DNA of 42,604 nt, taken from Methanolinea sp. (GTDB taxonomy: Archaea > Halobacteriota > Methanomicrobia > Methanomicrobiales > Methanospirillaceae). Below the pieces are notes generated by a model. It worked only from the letters and a program-made list of their open reading frames with translations. It was not told the DNA's origin and searched no databases. The translations under genes were made by a program, and so were the position numbers. Within the stretch, counting starts at the first letter, position 1; each line of letters begins with the position of its first letter. Below, one piece after another: positions 28,184 to 36,513 of this stretch. The stretch lies in the NCBI GenBank assembly GCA_030055515.1, contig JASFYI010000004.1, positions 1 to 42,604 on the forward strand. Direction: 5' to 3'.

Positions 28184-29365
28184 TCAGAAGTCCGTCATCA
28201 CCCGGAACTGGTCGATCTCCTCCCTGTTCAGCTGCTCGAGGAAGAGGTCGGCCGCGGAGTGGACGTCCTTGCTCATGGTGATCGCTCTCCCCACGACCAC
28301 GATGTCGGCCCCCGCGGCGAGCGCTTCCTTCACGTTCTCCACGCGTATCCCGCCCGCCGTCGCGACGAGGATCCGCCGTCCCGCGGCCTTCCGGATCGCG
28401 GGGATGTCGCCCCACGCGTGGGCACTGTCCTCGGCATCGATGGCGCGGTGGAGCTCGACGACGTCGGGCTTGACACCGAGTCCCCGCAGGATTGCCACGG
28501 GGTCCTGCACGTTGAGCATGTCGACGATGGAGTAGATCCCCGTCTTCCTCGCCTCCGCGATCGCCTTCTCGAGCGTGGCCCTCGGCGCGAGGCCCGAGAT
28601 GACGACCGCGTCTGCCGACGCGTCGGCCGCCATCCTCGCCTCGAGGTTCCCCGTGTCGAGGACCTTGAGGTCGGCGATGACGAAGGCCGCGGGCCTGACC
28701 TTCCGGATCTCCCCGATGACCGAGAGACCGAACTTCTTGATGAGCGGCGTCCCCGCCTCGATGATGAGGTGGTCGTTCTCCGGGAGGGCGGATAGGACGG
28801 ACCTCACCTTGCCCATGTCCACGATGTCGAGGGCGACCTGGAGGTACGGTGGATCCCAGAGGCGCTGGACCTTGAACCCCATGACCGCGTGGGGTGCCCT
28901 GTCCTTCTCGTAGAGGAGGGTCTTCTTGTCGGGGAAGTTCTCGAGCGCGCGCGCGACGGCGAGCTTCGTCGCCCCGTAATTGTACCGGTAGATCTTGTTG
29001 TAGTCCTGTGCTTCCGGGTCGAGGTAGACGCTCGCGAGGATGACGATCGACTCGAGGTCGGCATCGCCGAACGCGCCCTCCTCGACAGCGTCCGCGACCG
29101 CCTTCGCGACGGCAGCCTGCACGGGCCCGAACATCTCGCGGATCTGGCTCGCCTTGCGCAGCGTTACCTTCGGGATGACGAGGGTCGCCGGTTTCGCCAT
29201 CAGGTTGGGCCGGATCACGGCGAGCAGGGGCGTGTGCCCTGCCGAGAGCTGGGAGAGGGCGTTTGCGAACGCCGCTCCCACGGGGCCGTCCTTGTCCCCG
29301 AGGATGAGGTCCACGTGGGCCAGCTCCGGCCCCTCCCCGACCAGTGCTTCACCGATGTGGTACAT
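28184..29365 (-). CDS. fae-hps: Bifunctional formaldehyde-activating enzyme / 3-hexulose-6-phosphate synthase
   Basis: This is a 393-residue fusion. Residues 1 to about 165 are Fae, with catalytic His17 in ELAHVDLILGDKDGPVG; it condenses formaldehyde with tetrahydromethanopterin. From about 170 on is the Hps (orotidine-decarboxylase-like) barrel, with ADLKVLDTGNLEARMA and VATAGGIRVENVKEALAAGA. In methanogens the fusion works backwards, splitting hexulose 6-phosphate to ribulose 5-phosphate and trapping the formaldehyde. ATG 29365 gives the standard MYHIGEALVGEG start; a GTG at 29386 is less likely. A TATA box at about 29404-29415 (reverse) and a tandem repeat lie upstream. Confidence 0.95.
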   Translation of the reverse strand: MYHIGEALVGEGPELAHVDLILGDKDGPVGAAFANALSQLSAGHTPLLAVIRPNLMAKPATLVIPKVTLRKASQIREMFGPVQAAVAKAVADAVEEGAFGDADLESIVILASVYLDPEAQDYNKIYRYNYGATKLAVARALENFPDKKTLLYEKDRAPHAVMGFKVQRLWDPPYLQVALDIVDMGKVRSVLSALPENDHLIIEAGTPLIKKFGLSVIGEIRKVRPAAFVIADLKVLDTGNLEARMAADASADAVVISGLAPRATLEKAIAEARKTGIYSIVDMLNVQDPVAILRGLGVKPDVVELHRAIDAEDSAHAWGDIPAIRKAAGRRILVATAGGIRVENVKEALAAGADIVVVGRAITMSKDVHSAADLFLEQLNREEIDQFRVMTDF

Positions 29366-29415
29366 GAAACGGATCGATCTCCTCACTCACTATGTGGACC
29401 GGCACGTTAATAAAT

Positions 29416-29439
29416 GTGCGAGGAACGGTGCGAGGAACG
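29416..29439. repeat. Two exact 12-bp direct repeats next to the fae-hps TATA box
   Basis: GTGCGAGGAACG occurs at 29416-29427 and again at 29428-29439 without a gap. Read on the reverse strand, the pair ends exactly where ATTTATTAACG, the fae-hps TATA region, begins. The position suits an activator site or a modified TFB recognition element. Confidence 0.6.
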
Positions 29440-29569
29440 GCGCGAAAGACCGGGGAGACCGCACGGGGACACGCGGGGAAACGGGATGCTGCCCGCCGGT
29501 GCGGGGTGGTCCGTGAAGATCTCGCCGGGTTCGCCCGGGCAAAAGAGATGTCTCAACCGCGGGAGAATG

Positions 29570-29731
29570 TGGGGCCGGTGAGATTTGAACTCACGACCGA
29601 CGGGTCTCTCCGACATGCGTCAGTGCTCCAACGGATCATCACCAATCCAATCAGGAGACCCATTGTTCATCATCCGCACGACGCGAACTACCGCTGGAGC
29701 CCGTCGCCATACCGGACTAGGCCACGACCCC
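29570..29731 (-). tRNA. tRNA-Trp (CCA) with an 88-base intron
   Basis: On the reverse strand, exon 1 (29731-29694) and exon 2 (29605-29570) fold into a standard tRNA. The acceptor is GGGGTCG/CGGCCCC with discriminator A, the anticodon stem ACGGG/CCCGT has loop CTCCAGA (anticodon CCA), and the T arm is GTGAG-TTCAAAT-CTCAC. The intron interrupts between positions 37 and 38. The bulge-helix-bulge site is textbook: CTCC pairs with GGAG, and both 3-base bulges are cut after AG. The 3' CCA is not encoded. A TTTAAGGAT-like box about 35 bases upstream is the likely promoter. Confidence 0.96.
29606..29693 (-). ncRNA. Box C/D guide RNA within the tRNA-Trp intron
   Basis: The intron holds all four boxes in order: C (ATGATGA, 29673-29667), D' (CTGA, 29654-29651), C' (GTGATGA, 29642-29636) and D (CTGA, 29623-29620). 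The stretch before D' (GGGTCTC) pairs with the intron-exon 2 junction GAGACCC and puts C39 at the fifth base from the box. The stretch before D (TGGAGC) pairs with GCTCCA of exon 1 and puts C34 at the fifth base. The RNA therefore should direct 2'-O-methylation of C34 and position 39 of its own tRNA, as shown for Haloferax tRNA-Trp. Confidence 0.92.
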
Positions 29732-29834
29732 TTGGATGTATTAGGTCACATCGCGCGGATTTAAGGATTATGCTGTGGCCACGGCCGGTGCGATTCCGGT
29801 GGGGCTATATGAATGCAGCGCGAACAGGTTCTGG

Positions 29835-31535
29835 ATGGTTGCAGCCAGTTACGACTGCGGAGTCTCGGACAAGCCCCTCCTCGGGCTCACGATAGGCGAG
29901 ATGCTCACCCTCGTCGCGCAGGAGTACCCCCACAACGAGGCGCTGGTCTCGGTGCACCAAGGTGTCCGGTACACCTACAGGGAGTTCCTCCGGAAGGTGG
30001 AGGAGTTCGGGAAGGGCCTGATGGCGATAGGAGTCGAGAAGGGCGACCGCGTCGGGATATGGGCCATGAACCACGCCGAGTGGGTCGTGACCCAGTTTGC
30101 GACCGCGAAGATCGGGGCGATCATGGTCAACATCAACCCGGCCTACCGCCCCTACGAGCTCGACTACGTGCTGCGGCAGGCAGAGATCCAGACGCTCATC
30201 GTGCAGGGGAGGTTCAAGACATCGGACTACGTGGGCATGCTCCTCGAGACGTGCCCGGAGGTCGCCACCTCTCGGCCCGGTCACCTGAACACCGAGAGGT
30301 TCCCGTTCCTCAAGAACGTCATCTTCATGGGGAGCGAGGCTCCCCCCGGGATGTTCTCGTGGGACGAGATCGTGAGGGGGGGACACGACGTGACGCGGGA
30401 CGAGCTCCTCGCGCGGGAGGACTCCCTCTCCTTCGACGACGCGATCAACATCCAGTACACGAGCGGGACGACGGGGTTCCCTAAGGGTGTCGTCCTCTCC
30501 CACCACGGGATCCTGAACAACGGGAACATCATCGCCGACGGGATGAACTTCACGGAGAAGGACAGGCTCTGCATCCCCGTCCCGTTCTACCACTGCTTCG
30601 GGATGGTCCTCTCGAACCTCGCCTGCGTGACGCACGGCGCGACCATGGTCATCCCCTCGCCGGTGTTCAACGCGGGCGACGTCCTCGCGACCGTCGAGAA
30701 GGAGAGGTGCACCGCCCTCCACGGCGTCCCGACGATGTTCATCGCGGAGCTCTCCCACCCGGACTTCCCGAGCTACTCGATGGAGACGCTCCGCACGGGG
30801 ATCATGGCGGGCTCCCCGTGCCCCATCGAGGTGATGAAAGAGGTGAACCGGAAGATGAACATGTCCGAGATAGTCATCGTCTACGGCCAGACCGAGACAT
30901 CGCCGGGGATCACCATGACGACGACGAGGGACCCGCTGGAGCGGCGCGTCTCGACGGTGGGGAAGGTCTTCCCCCACACGGAGCTGAAGATCGTCGACCC
31001 GAAGACCGGGAAGATCGTGCCGCGCGGCGAGGTCGGCGAGATATGCGCCCGCGGGTATTGCGTCATGAAGTGCTACTACAACAACCCGAGCGCGACGCAC
31101 GCGGTGCTCGACGAGAACGGCTGGATCCACACGGGGGACCTCGGGACGATCGACGCGGAGGGGTACGTGAAGATCGTCGGGCGCTTAAAAGACATGGTCA
31201 TCCGGGGCGGCGAGAACATCTACCCCCGCGAGATAGAGGAGTTCCTCCACAACCACCCGAAGATTGCGGACGTGTACGTGATCGGGGTCCCCGACGAGAA
31301 GTACGGCGAGGAGCTGATGGCGTGGGTCATGGTCAGGGAGGGGGAGACGATGACCGAGGAGGAGGTCCGCGAGTTCTGCAGGGGCAAGATCGCGCACTAC
31401 AAGATCCCCCGGTACGTGAAGTTCGTGACCGAGTTCCCGATGAGCGTCACCGGGAAGGTCCAGAAGTTCAGGATGAGGGAGATCGCGATAAAGGAGCTCG
31501 GCCTCGAGGCAGTCGCGAAGATAGAGACGGCGTGA
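29835..31535 (+). CDS. Acyl-CoA synthetase, AMP-forming (medium/long-chain type)
   Basis: This 566-residue adenylate-forming enzyme activates a carboxylic acid to its CoA ester. Motifs are the P-loop [29 protein letters not shown], the hinge Lys region [16 protein letters not shown], and the C-terminal catalytic Lys in [14 protein letters not shown] start at ATG 29835: a TATA box (GCTATATGAA, about 29803-29812) lies roughly 25 bases upstream, which implies a leaderless mRNA and rules out the frame extension to 29775. The substrate is uncertain: fatty or branched acids are typical of this clade. It diverges from tRNA-Trp. Confidence 0.88.
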   Translation: MVAASYDCGVSDKPLLGLTIGEMLTLVAQEYPHNEALVSVHQGVRYTYREFLRKVEEFGKGLMAIGVEKGDRVGIWAMNHAEWVVTQFATAKIGAIMVNINPAYRPYELDYVLRQAEIQTLIVQGRFKTSDYVGMLLETCPEVATSRPGHLNTERFPFLKNVIFMGSEAPPGMFSWDEIVRGGHDVTRDELLAREDSLSFDDAINIQYTSGTTGFPKGVVLSHHGILNNGNIIADGMNFTEKDRLCIPVPFYHCFGMVLSNLACVTHGATMVIPSPVFNAGDVLATVEKERCTALHGVPTMFIAELSHPDFPSYSMETLRTGIMAGSPCPIEVMKEVNRKMNMSEIVIVYGQTETSPGITMTTTRDPLERRVSTVGKVFPHTELKIVDPKTGKIVPRGEVGEICARGYCVMKCYYNNPSATHAVLDENGWIHTGDLGTIDAEGYVKIVGRLKDMVIRGGENIYPREIEEFLHNHPKIADVYVIGVPDEKYGEELMAWVMVREGETMTEEEVREFCRGKIAHYKIPRYVKFVTEFPMSVTGKVQKFRMREIAIKELGLEAVAKIETA

Positions 31536-31605
31536 GAACGCCCCCCGAAACGACGTTCCCCCCTTTTCCCGCAATCCCCCCGCGAATCGCGGGCGGGTAG
31601 CCTGC

Positions 31606-32940
31606 CTATCCCTTTTCCCCTCTCGCCCTCGTAACGAGCCTCTTTGCAGCCTTCGATGCCCCCCGGAGTACCTCCTCCTCGCCCGGCACGATCCCTTCGT
31701 GCATGAGGACGCTCCCGCGGCAGATCGTGGTCCGCACGACGCTCCCCGTGCAGGAGTACACGATGTTCGAGGCGATGCTGTGCGCGGGGGTGTTGCAGAC
31801 GGCACGCGGGTCCACGAGGATGATGTCCCCCGGCTCCCCCGGCGCGATCCTCCCGTTCCCGAACCCGAGCGCCCGGGCACCCGCGGATGTCGCCATCGCG
31901 AGCGCCTCCCCGGCGGAGAGGAGCGTCGGGGAGTTCCACGCGAACTTCTGGAGGAGTGCTGCGACCTTCACGTCCGCGAGGAGGTCGAGGCTGTTGTTCG
32001 AGGCGCACCCGTCGGTCCCGAGGGTGACCGAGGCCCCCGCCTCCGCGAGCCAGTGGAAGGGCATCGCGCGCCCCGTCGCGAGCTTCATGTTGCTCACCGG
32101 GCAGTGGGAGACGTGGACCCCCCGGCGGGCGAAGAGGGCGCACTCGTCGCGGTCGAGCCAGCAGCAGTGCGCGGCGACCGTCCGGGGGGTGAGGATGCCG
32201 CACTCGTCGAGGATCGCGACGGGGCGCCTGCCGTAAAGCGCGACCGCGTCTTTGACCTCCTTTTCCGTCTCGCAGACGTGGACGTGGATCCCGATCCCCT
32301 CCGTGCGCGCGTACTCCGCGCACCAGCGGAGCCCTTCCCGCGAGACCGTGTACACGGCGTGGGGGCCCACGGCGGCCCTGATCCGCGGATTCCGGAGGTC
32401 CTTCACGAATTTCACGAACTTCTCCGTGTTCTTGATCTCTGCCTCGCGCTTCTCTTCAGAGGAGAGGTCGATGAAGCCGTACGCGAGGACCGCGCACATC
32501 CCCGTCTCCGCGACGGCCCTCGCCGCGTCCTCCATGAAGAAGTACATGTCGTTGAACGCGACGGTCCCGGAACGGACCATCTCGAGGCATGCCAGCTTCG
32601 TCCCCCAGTAGACGTCCTCCCCGGTGAGGTGTGCCTCGATGGGCCAGATCTTCTCGGAGAGCCACTTGTCGAGCGGCATGTCCTCGGCGTAGCCCCGCAG
32701 GAGCGACATTGCCGCGTGCGTGTGGGTGTTGACGAGGGCGGGGAGGGCAAACGCCCCGTGCCCCTCGATCACGCGGTCCGCGTCGCGCCGGGCAGCGCGG
32801 CCAATTCCTGCCCCTACAGACGCGATCGTCCCGTCCCCTTCGATGAAGATGTCGACCCTCTCCCCCCCGATCCTCACGTCCCCGACGAGGAGGGACCCCC
32901 TCCCGAATACCCCGGTATCCAAGAGCTCCCCTCCCTTCAC
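31606..32940 (-). CDS. dadD: 5'-deoxyadenosine deaminase / MTA-SAH deaminase
   Basis: This 444-residue amidohydrolase deaminates 5'-deoxyadenosine, methylthioadenosine and S-adenosylhomocysteine. Metal ligands lie in VNTHTHAAMSLLRG, in HVHVCETEKE and in LGTDGCASNNSLDLL. PLDKWLSEKIWPIEAHL is typical of the family. The GTG at 32940 overlaps the mtiP stop (GTGA); an in-frame TTG 18 bases later has the better GGAGGGG site, so the true start may be there. With mtiP it forms a salvage pair for the by-products of radical-SAM and methyl or aminopropyl transfer reactions. Confidence 0.88.
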   Translation of the reverse strand: MKGGELLDTGVFGRGSLLVGDVRIGGERVDIFIEGDGTIASVGAGIGRAARRDADRVIEGHGAFALPALVNTHTHAAMSLLRGYAEDMPLDKWLSEKIWPIEAHLTGEDVYWGTKLACLEMVRSGTVAFNDMYFFMEDAARAVAETGMCAVLAYGFIDLSSEEKREAEIKNTEKFVKFVKDLRNPRIRAAVGPHAVYTVSREGLRWCAEYARTEGIGIHVHVCETEKEVKDAVALYGRRPVAILDECGILTPRTVAAHCCWLDRDECALFARRGVHVSHCPVSNMKLATGRAMPFHWLAEAGASVTLGTDGCASNNSLDLLADVKVAALLQKFAWNSPTLLSAGEALAMATSAGARALGFGNGRIAPGEPGDIILVDPRAVCNTPAHSIASNIVYSCTGSVVRTTICRGSVLMHEGIVPGEEEVLRGASKAAKRLVTRARGEKG

Positions 32941-33608
32941 GACAGTCCCCCGATGATCCTCGCGAGGATCTCCCCGTTCCGCTCCGCGTACGCGGCCGAG
33001 GACTCGAGCAGTTTCTCGTACGTGAACGTCTCGTCCGAGATGCCGTTTGCGTAGTTGTCCACGGTGCACAGGGCCGCGACGTCGATCCCGAGCTCCGCGG
33101 CGAGGGTCGCCTCGGACGCAACCGTCATCCCCACGATGTCTCCCACCGCGGAGAGCGCCTTCACCTCGGCGACCGTCTCTATCCTCGGCCCCGGCGTCTG
33201 GACGTATGTCCCCCCGAACCGCGCCTCGGGGACGATCCCGCGCAGGCGCGCGAGGAGCCCTCGGGAGAACCCGGGCGTGACGTGGCGGATCGCGTGGTCG
33301 TGGATGGACGGCACACCGGAAAACGAGAAGTAGTCGGTCGGGATGACGAGGGAACCCGGCGGGATCTCCCTCTTCAGCGAGCCCGATGACCCGATCAGGA
33401 CGAGGCGGTCCACGCCGAGCAGGGCGAGCGCGGCAAGGTGCGCGCGGTGGTTGATCCTGTGGGGGGGAACGGACCCCTGGTGCCGGAGGAGGATCGCGAT
33501 CTCCCCTGTCATCACCGTGCAGTTCCCGTAGGGGGTGTGAACGACCCTCTCCTCGAGGCGGGGGACCCGCGCGTAGAGGAGGCTCGTCCCCCCGATGATT
33601 CCCAGCAT
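32937..33608 (-). CDS. S-methyl-5'-thioinosine (6-oxopurine nucleoside) phosphorylase
   Basis: This 223-residue enzyme of the MTAP/PNP family cleaves a nucleoside with phosphate. It shows LGIIGGTSLLY, a phosphate-binding RHQGSVPPHRINHRA, VLIGSSGSLK, TYVQTPGPRIET and the base-binding TVDNYANG. The Asn in the last motif, rather than the Asp pair of adenosine-specific MTAP, fits a 6-oxopurine such as methylthioinosine. The DadD encoded next would make that substrate. The ATG at 33608 has GGAGGGAG upstream. Exact substrate preference is inference. Confidence 0.88.
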   Translation of the reverse strand: MLGIIGGTSLLYARVPRLEERVVHTPYGNCTVMTGEIAILLRHQGSVPPHRINHRAHLAALALLGVDRLVLIGSSGSLKREIPPGSLVIPTDYFSFSGVPSIHDHAIRHVTPGFSRGLLARLRGIVPEARFGGTYVQTPGPRIETVAEVKALSAVGDIVGMTVASEATLAAELGIDVAALCTVDNYANGISDETFTYEKLLESSAAYAERNGEILARIIGGLS

Positions 33609-33777
33609 CAGTCTCCCTCCATTTCCCGAGCACCCCGCGGGTGGCAGGACATGTACCTTTCGGGAGGGACCCTGTTCTCGTTTTCGGTTCGCGCGACCGC
33701 GGGGCCGCGGGGCAGGGCGACCATCCACGGGAAAGAAGAATCATTTTTTAGGCAGCGCAGCGTACACCATAAGGTAC

Positions 33778-33849
33778 GGGCCGATAGATCAGCGGAAGAT
33801 CGCTTCCTTGGCATGGAAGAGGCCGCGGGTTCAATTCCCGCTCGGTCCA
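33778..33849 (+). tRNA. tRNA-Ala (GGC)
   Basis: This is a 72-base cloverleaf without intron. The acceptor GGGCCGA/TCGGTCC includes the G3-U70 wobble pair that identifies tRNA-Ala. The D stem is GATC/GATC, the anticodon arm CTTCC-TTGGCAT-GGAAG (anticodon GGC), and the T arm GCGGG-TTCAATT-CCCGC. The discriminator is A and CCA is not encoded. A T-rich CATTTTTTAGG about 25 bases upstream is the likely promoter. Confidence 0.97.
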
Positions 33850-33915
33850 TGGAATTCCCCGGGGAAAAACCGCATCATTTTATCTCCCATCAGGATTCTC
33901 TTCTTGTGATCTCAC

Positions 33916-34545
33916 TTGGCCATCAAGGAGTGGATAATTCCCCAGGACGAGGCCTTCTTCTCCCAGTTCGAGAGGCTCGCTGCCGTTGCCGTGCGCGCTT
34001 CCGACAGTCTCGTCGACCTCGTCAGCGATTTCTCTGACGTGAGGGAGAAGGTGCGCAGGATCGAGGAGCTCGAACACGAGGGCGACAGGATCACCCACGA
34101 GATCTACGAGCAGCTCAACCAGACGTTCATCACGCCCCTCGAGCCCGAGGAGATCTCGCGCCTCGCGTCGGCGCTGGACGACATCCTCGACTACATCAAG
34201 AGCACCGCGACGCGGATGTACCACTACCGCATCAAGGAGACCGATTCCCACATGGTCGAGCTCGCGAGGCTGATCCAGCTCTCGGTCGTCGAGCTCGAGG
34301 TGGCAATAAAGGGGATCCGGGCCCTGCGGAACCCGCGCCAGATCGAGGAGAGGTGCATCGAGGTGAACCGGCTCGAGAACCTCGCCGACGACGCACTCCA
34401 CGCGGCGTACGACGATCTCTTCCAGACGGATGACCCCATCGCCATCATCAAGCGCAAGGACATCTACGAGTACCTGGAGATCGCGACCGACAAGTGCGAG
34501 GACGTCGCAAACGTCATCTCCGACATCGCGATCCGCCATTCCTGA
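33916..34545 (+). CDS. PhoU-like phosphate transport regulator (DUF47)
   Basis: This 209-residue all-helical protein with repeated acidic heptads (RRIEELEHEGDRITHEIYEQ, then RLENLADDALHAAYDDLF) is typical of DUF47, which pairs with Pit permeases and probably gates them. The start is TTG 33916, with GTGAT 7 bases upstream; no ATG precedes the conserved region. TTTTATC at about 33876-33882 is a likely TATA box, so it does not depend on the tRNA-Ala promoter. The permease gene follows after 9 bases. Confidence 0.88.
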   Translation: MAIKEWIIPQDEAFFSQFERLAAVAVRASDSLVDLVSDFSDVREKVRRIEELEHEGDRITHEIYEQLNQTFITPLEPEEISRLASALDDILDYIKSTATRMYHYRIKETDSHMVELARLIQLSVVELEVAIKGIRALRNPRQIEERCIEVNRLENLADDALHAAYDDLFQTDDPIAIIKRKDIYEYLEIATDKCEDVANVISDIAIRHS

Positions 34546-34554
34546 CGTATTTTT

Positions 34555-35739
34555 ATGGATCTCCTCCTCCTCGCCGGCATCTCCCTTGCCCTCCTCTTCA
34601 ACTTCACGAACGGCCTGAACGATGCGGCGAACTCGATCGCGACGGTCGTCGCGACGCGCGTGCTGTCGCCGCTCAAGGCTGTCGCGATGGCCGCGTTCTT
34701 CAACATGGTCGGCCCGTTCGTCTTCACGACCGTCGTCGCGAAGACCATCGGCAAGGGGATCATCGACCCGGGTTTCCTCACCCCGTGGGTGATCGTCTGC
34801 GGCCTCTGCTCGGCGGTCCTGTGGGTGACCCTCTCCTCGTACGCGGGGATCCCCATCTCGGCGAGCCACGCGCTCGTCGGGGGGCTCATCGGCTCGGCCA
34901 TCGCGTGGGGCGGGCCCGGCGCGGTCCTCTGGCCGTCAACCGATCTCCTCGTCCGGTCCGGGATCGCCATCTTCGCGGGCGGTGTCGCGGGGGCGTTCGT
35001 CCTCTCGGCGCTCGCGAAGAGGAAGAACCAGGTCTCGAAGAAGGTCGAGTACGCGGGACTCGGTTTCCTGTACGGGGCGGCACTCGTCCTCCCGCCCGCG
35101 ATCGTCTCCGGTCTCCTCCCGCTCAAGGGGATCCTCGCGATCGTCATCTTCATCGTGGTCTCGCCGGTCCTCGGCCTCGTCGCCGCGTACATGATCGGGA
35201 TGGTGGTCCTGCGCCTCTTCCGCAACGCGTCCCTGCGCCGGATGAACCCCTTGTTCTCGAGGCTGCAGCTCTTCTCGGCAGCCTTCTACAGTCTCGGCCA
35301 CGGGAGCAACGACGCCCAGAACGCGATGGGGGTGATCACCGCCCTCCTCTTTGCGGCCGGAGTCCTCGACGAGTTCGTGGTTCCCACGTGGGTCATCGTC
35401 GTCTCGGGACTCGCGATCGCTCTCGGGACGCTTCTTGGGGGGTGGCGCGTGGTCGAGACGATGGGAAAGAGAATCACGAAGCTCCGCCCGTACCAGGGTT
35501 TCTGCGCGGAGACGGGGGGTGGCGTCGTCCTCTCCTTCGTGACCGCGTTTGGTGTCCCGGTCTCGACGACGCACGCGATCAGCGGGGCGATCATGGGCAT
35601 CGGCGCGACGAGGGGCTACTCGGCGGTCCAGTGGGGTATCGTGAGGAGGATAGTGGCGGCGTGGGTCCTCACGATCCCCCTCACCGCCGCGTGCGCGTTC
35701 TTCTCATTCGTCGCCCTGGACCTCGCGGGACTCCTTTGA
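34555..35739 (+). CDS. pit: Low-affinity inorganic phosphate transporter, Pit family
   Basis: This 394-residue permease has about ten membrane helices in two related halves. Each half carries the family motif, NGLNDAANSIATVVATRVL near the N-terminus and GHGSNDAQNAMGVI in the second half, plus the paired SASHALVG and STTHAISGAIMG segments. It takes up phosphate with a cation (H+ or Na+). It is co-transcribed with the DUF47 partner. The last 36 bases overlap the convergent nth gene. Confidence 0.93.
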   Translation: MDLLLLAGISLALLFNFTNGLNDAANSIATVVATRVLSPLKAVAMAAFFNMVGPFVFTTVVAKTIGKGIIDPGFLTPWVIVCGLCSAVLWVTLSSYAGIPISASHALVGGLIGSAIAWGGPGAVLWPSTDLLVRSGIAIFAGGVAGAFVLSALAKRKNQVSKKVEYAGLGFLYGAALVLPPAIVSGLLPLKGILAIVIFIVVSPVLGLVAAYMIGMVVLRLFRNASLRRMNPLFSRLQLFSAAFYSLGHGSNDAQNAMGVITALLFAAGVLDEFVVPTWVIVVSGLAIALGTLLGGWRVVETMGKRITKLRPYQGFCAETGGGVVLSFVTAFGVPVSTTHAISGAIMGIGATRGYSAVQWGIVRRIVAAWVLTIPLTAACAFFSFVALDLAGLL

Positions 35740-36393
35740 AGCCTCCCCCGTCCCCGCGGTCCCCCGCGAGGGGCAGAGGTGCCCGAGGGGGCACGTCGCG
35801 CAGGAGGGATTCCGCGCGGTGCAGACCGCCCTCCCGTGCCGGATGAGGAGGTAGTTGAGGTTTCCCCACGTGTCCCTCGGGAAGAGCGCCATAAGGTCCC
35901 GCTCGATTCCCGCGGGGTCGCGCCTGCGCGTGAAACCGAGGCGGCGGGAGAGGCGGGCCACGTGGGTATCGACCGCGACACCCTCGTGCACCCCGAACGC
36001 GTGGTCGAGCACGATGTTTGCGGTCTTCCTGCCCACGCCCGGGAGCGAGAGGAGGTCGTCCATCGTCCGCGGGACCTCTCCCCCGAACCTCCCGACGAGC
36101 GCGCGCGCGGTCCCTATAAGGCGCCGGGCCTTCTCGCGGTAGAAACCGAGGGGGCGGATGATCTCCTCGAGCTCGCGCGGGTCTGCCGCGGCGAGGTCCG
36201 CGGGCCGCGGGTACCTCGAAAAGAGCCGATCCTTTATCGCATTGACGCTCCTGTCCGTCGTCCGCGCGGAGAGGATCGTCATGACGAGGATCTGGTACGG
36301 GTTATCGAAGGAGAGAAAAGTCCGCGGGGATCCCGGTTCCATGTAGAGGCGCTCGAGGATCCCGTAGATCCTGCGCGCGTGCTCCCTGTCCAT
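35704..36393 (-). CDS. nth: Endonuclease III (DNA glycosylase/AP lyase)
   Basis: This 229-residue base-excision repair enzyme removes oxidised pyrimidines. The helix-hairpin-helix LPGVGRKTANIVLDHAF carries the catalytic Lys123. VDTHVARL has Asp142. The [4Fe-4S] cluster ligands are Cys191-x6-Cys198-x2-Cys201-x5-Cys207. The ATG at 36393 stands only 9 bases after the tRNA-Pro 3' end, with no ribosome-binding site, so the message is probably made from a tRNA-mRNA precursor. Confidence 0.94.
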   Translation of the reverse strand: MDREHARRIYGILERLYMEPGSPRTFLSFDNPYQILVMTILSARTTDRSVNAIKDRLFSRYPRPADLAAADPRELEEIIRPLGFYREKARRLIGTARALVGRFGGEVPRTMDDLLSLPGVGRKTANIVLDHAFGVHEGVAVDTHVARLSRRLGFTRRRDPAGIERDLMALFPRDTWGNLNYLLIRHGRAVCTARNPSCATCPLGHLCPSRGTAGTGEASKESREVQGDE

Positions 36394-36402
36394 TGCCGGC
36401 AA

Positions 36403-36477
36403 TGGGGTAGGGCAGATTCGAACTGCCGTCAAAGCGTCCCAAACGCTCTAGGATGGACCAGGCTACCCTACTACCCC
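36403..36477 (-). tRNA. tRNA-Pro (TGG)
   Basis: This is a 75-base cloverleaf on the reverse strand. The acceptor is GGGGTAG/CTACCCC with discriminator A, and the anticodon stem GAGCG/CGCTT has loop TTTGGGA (anticodon TGG). The T arm is GGCAG-TTCGAAT-CTGCC. There is no intron and no encoded CCA. It directly precedes nth on the same strand. Confidence 0.96.
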
Positions 36478-36513
36478 GGGAGATCAGAATTCTGTTCCCC
36501 GCCGGCAAATACG

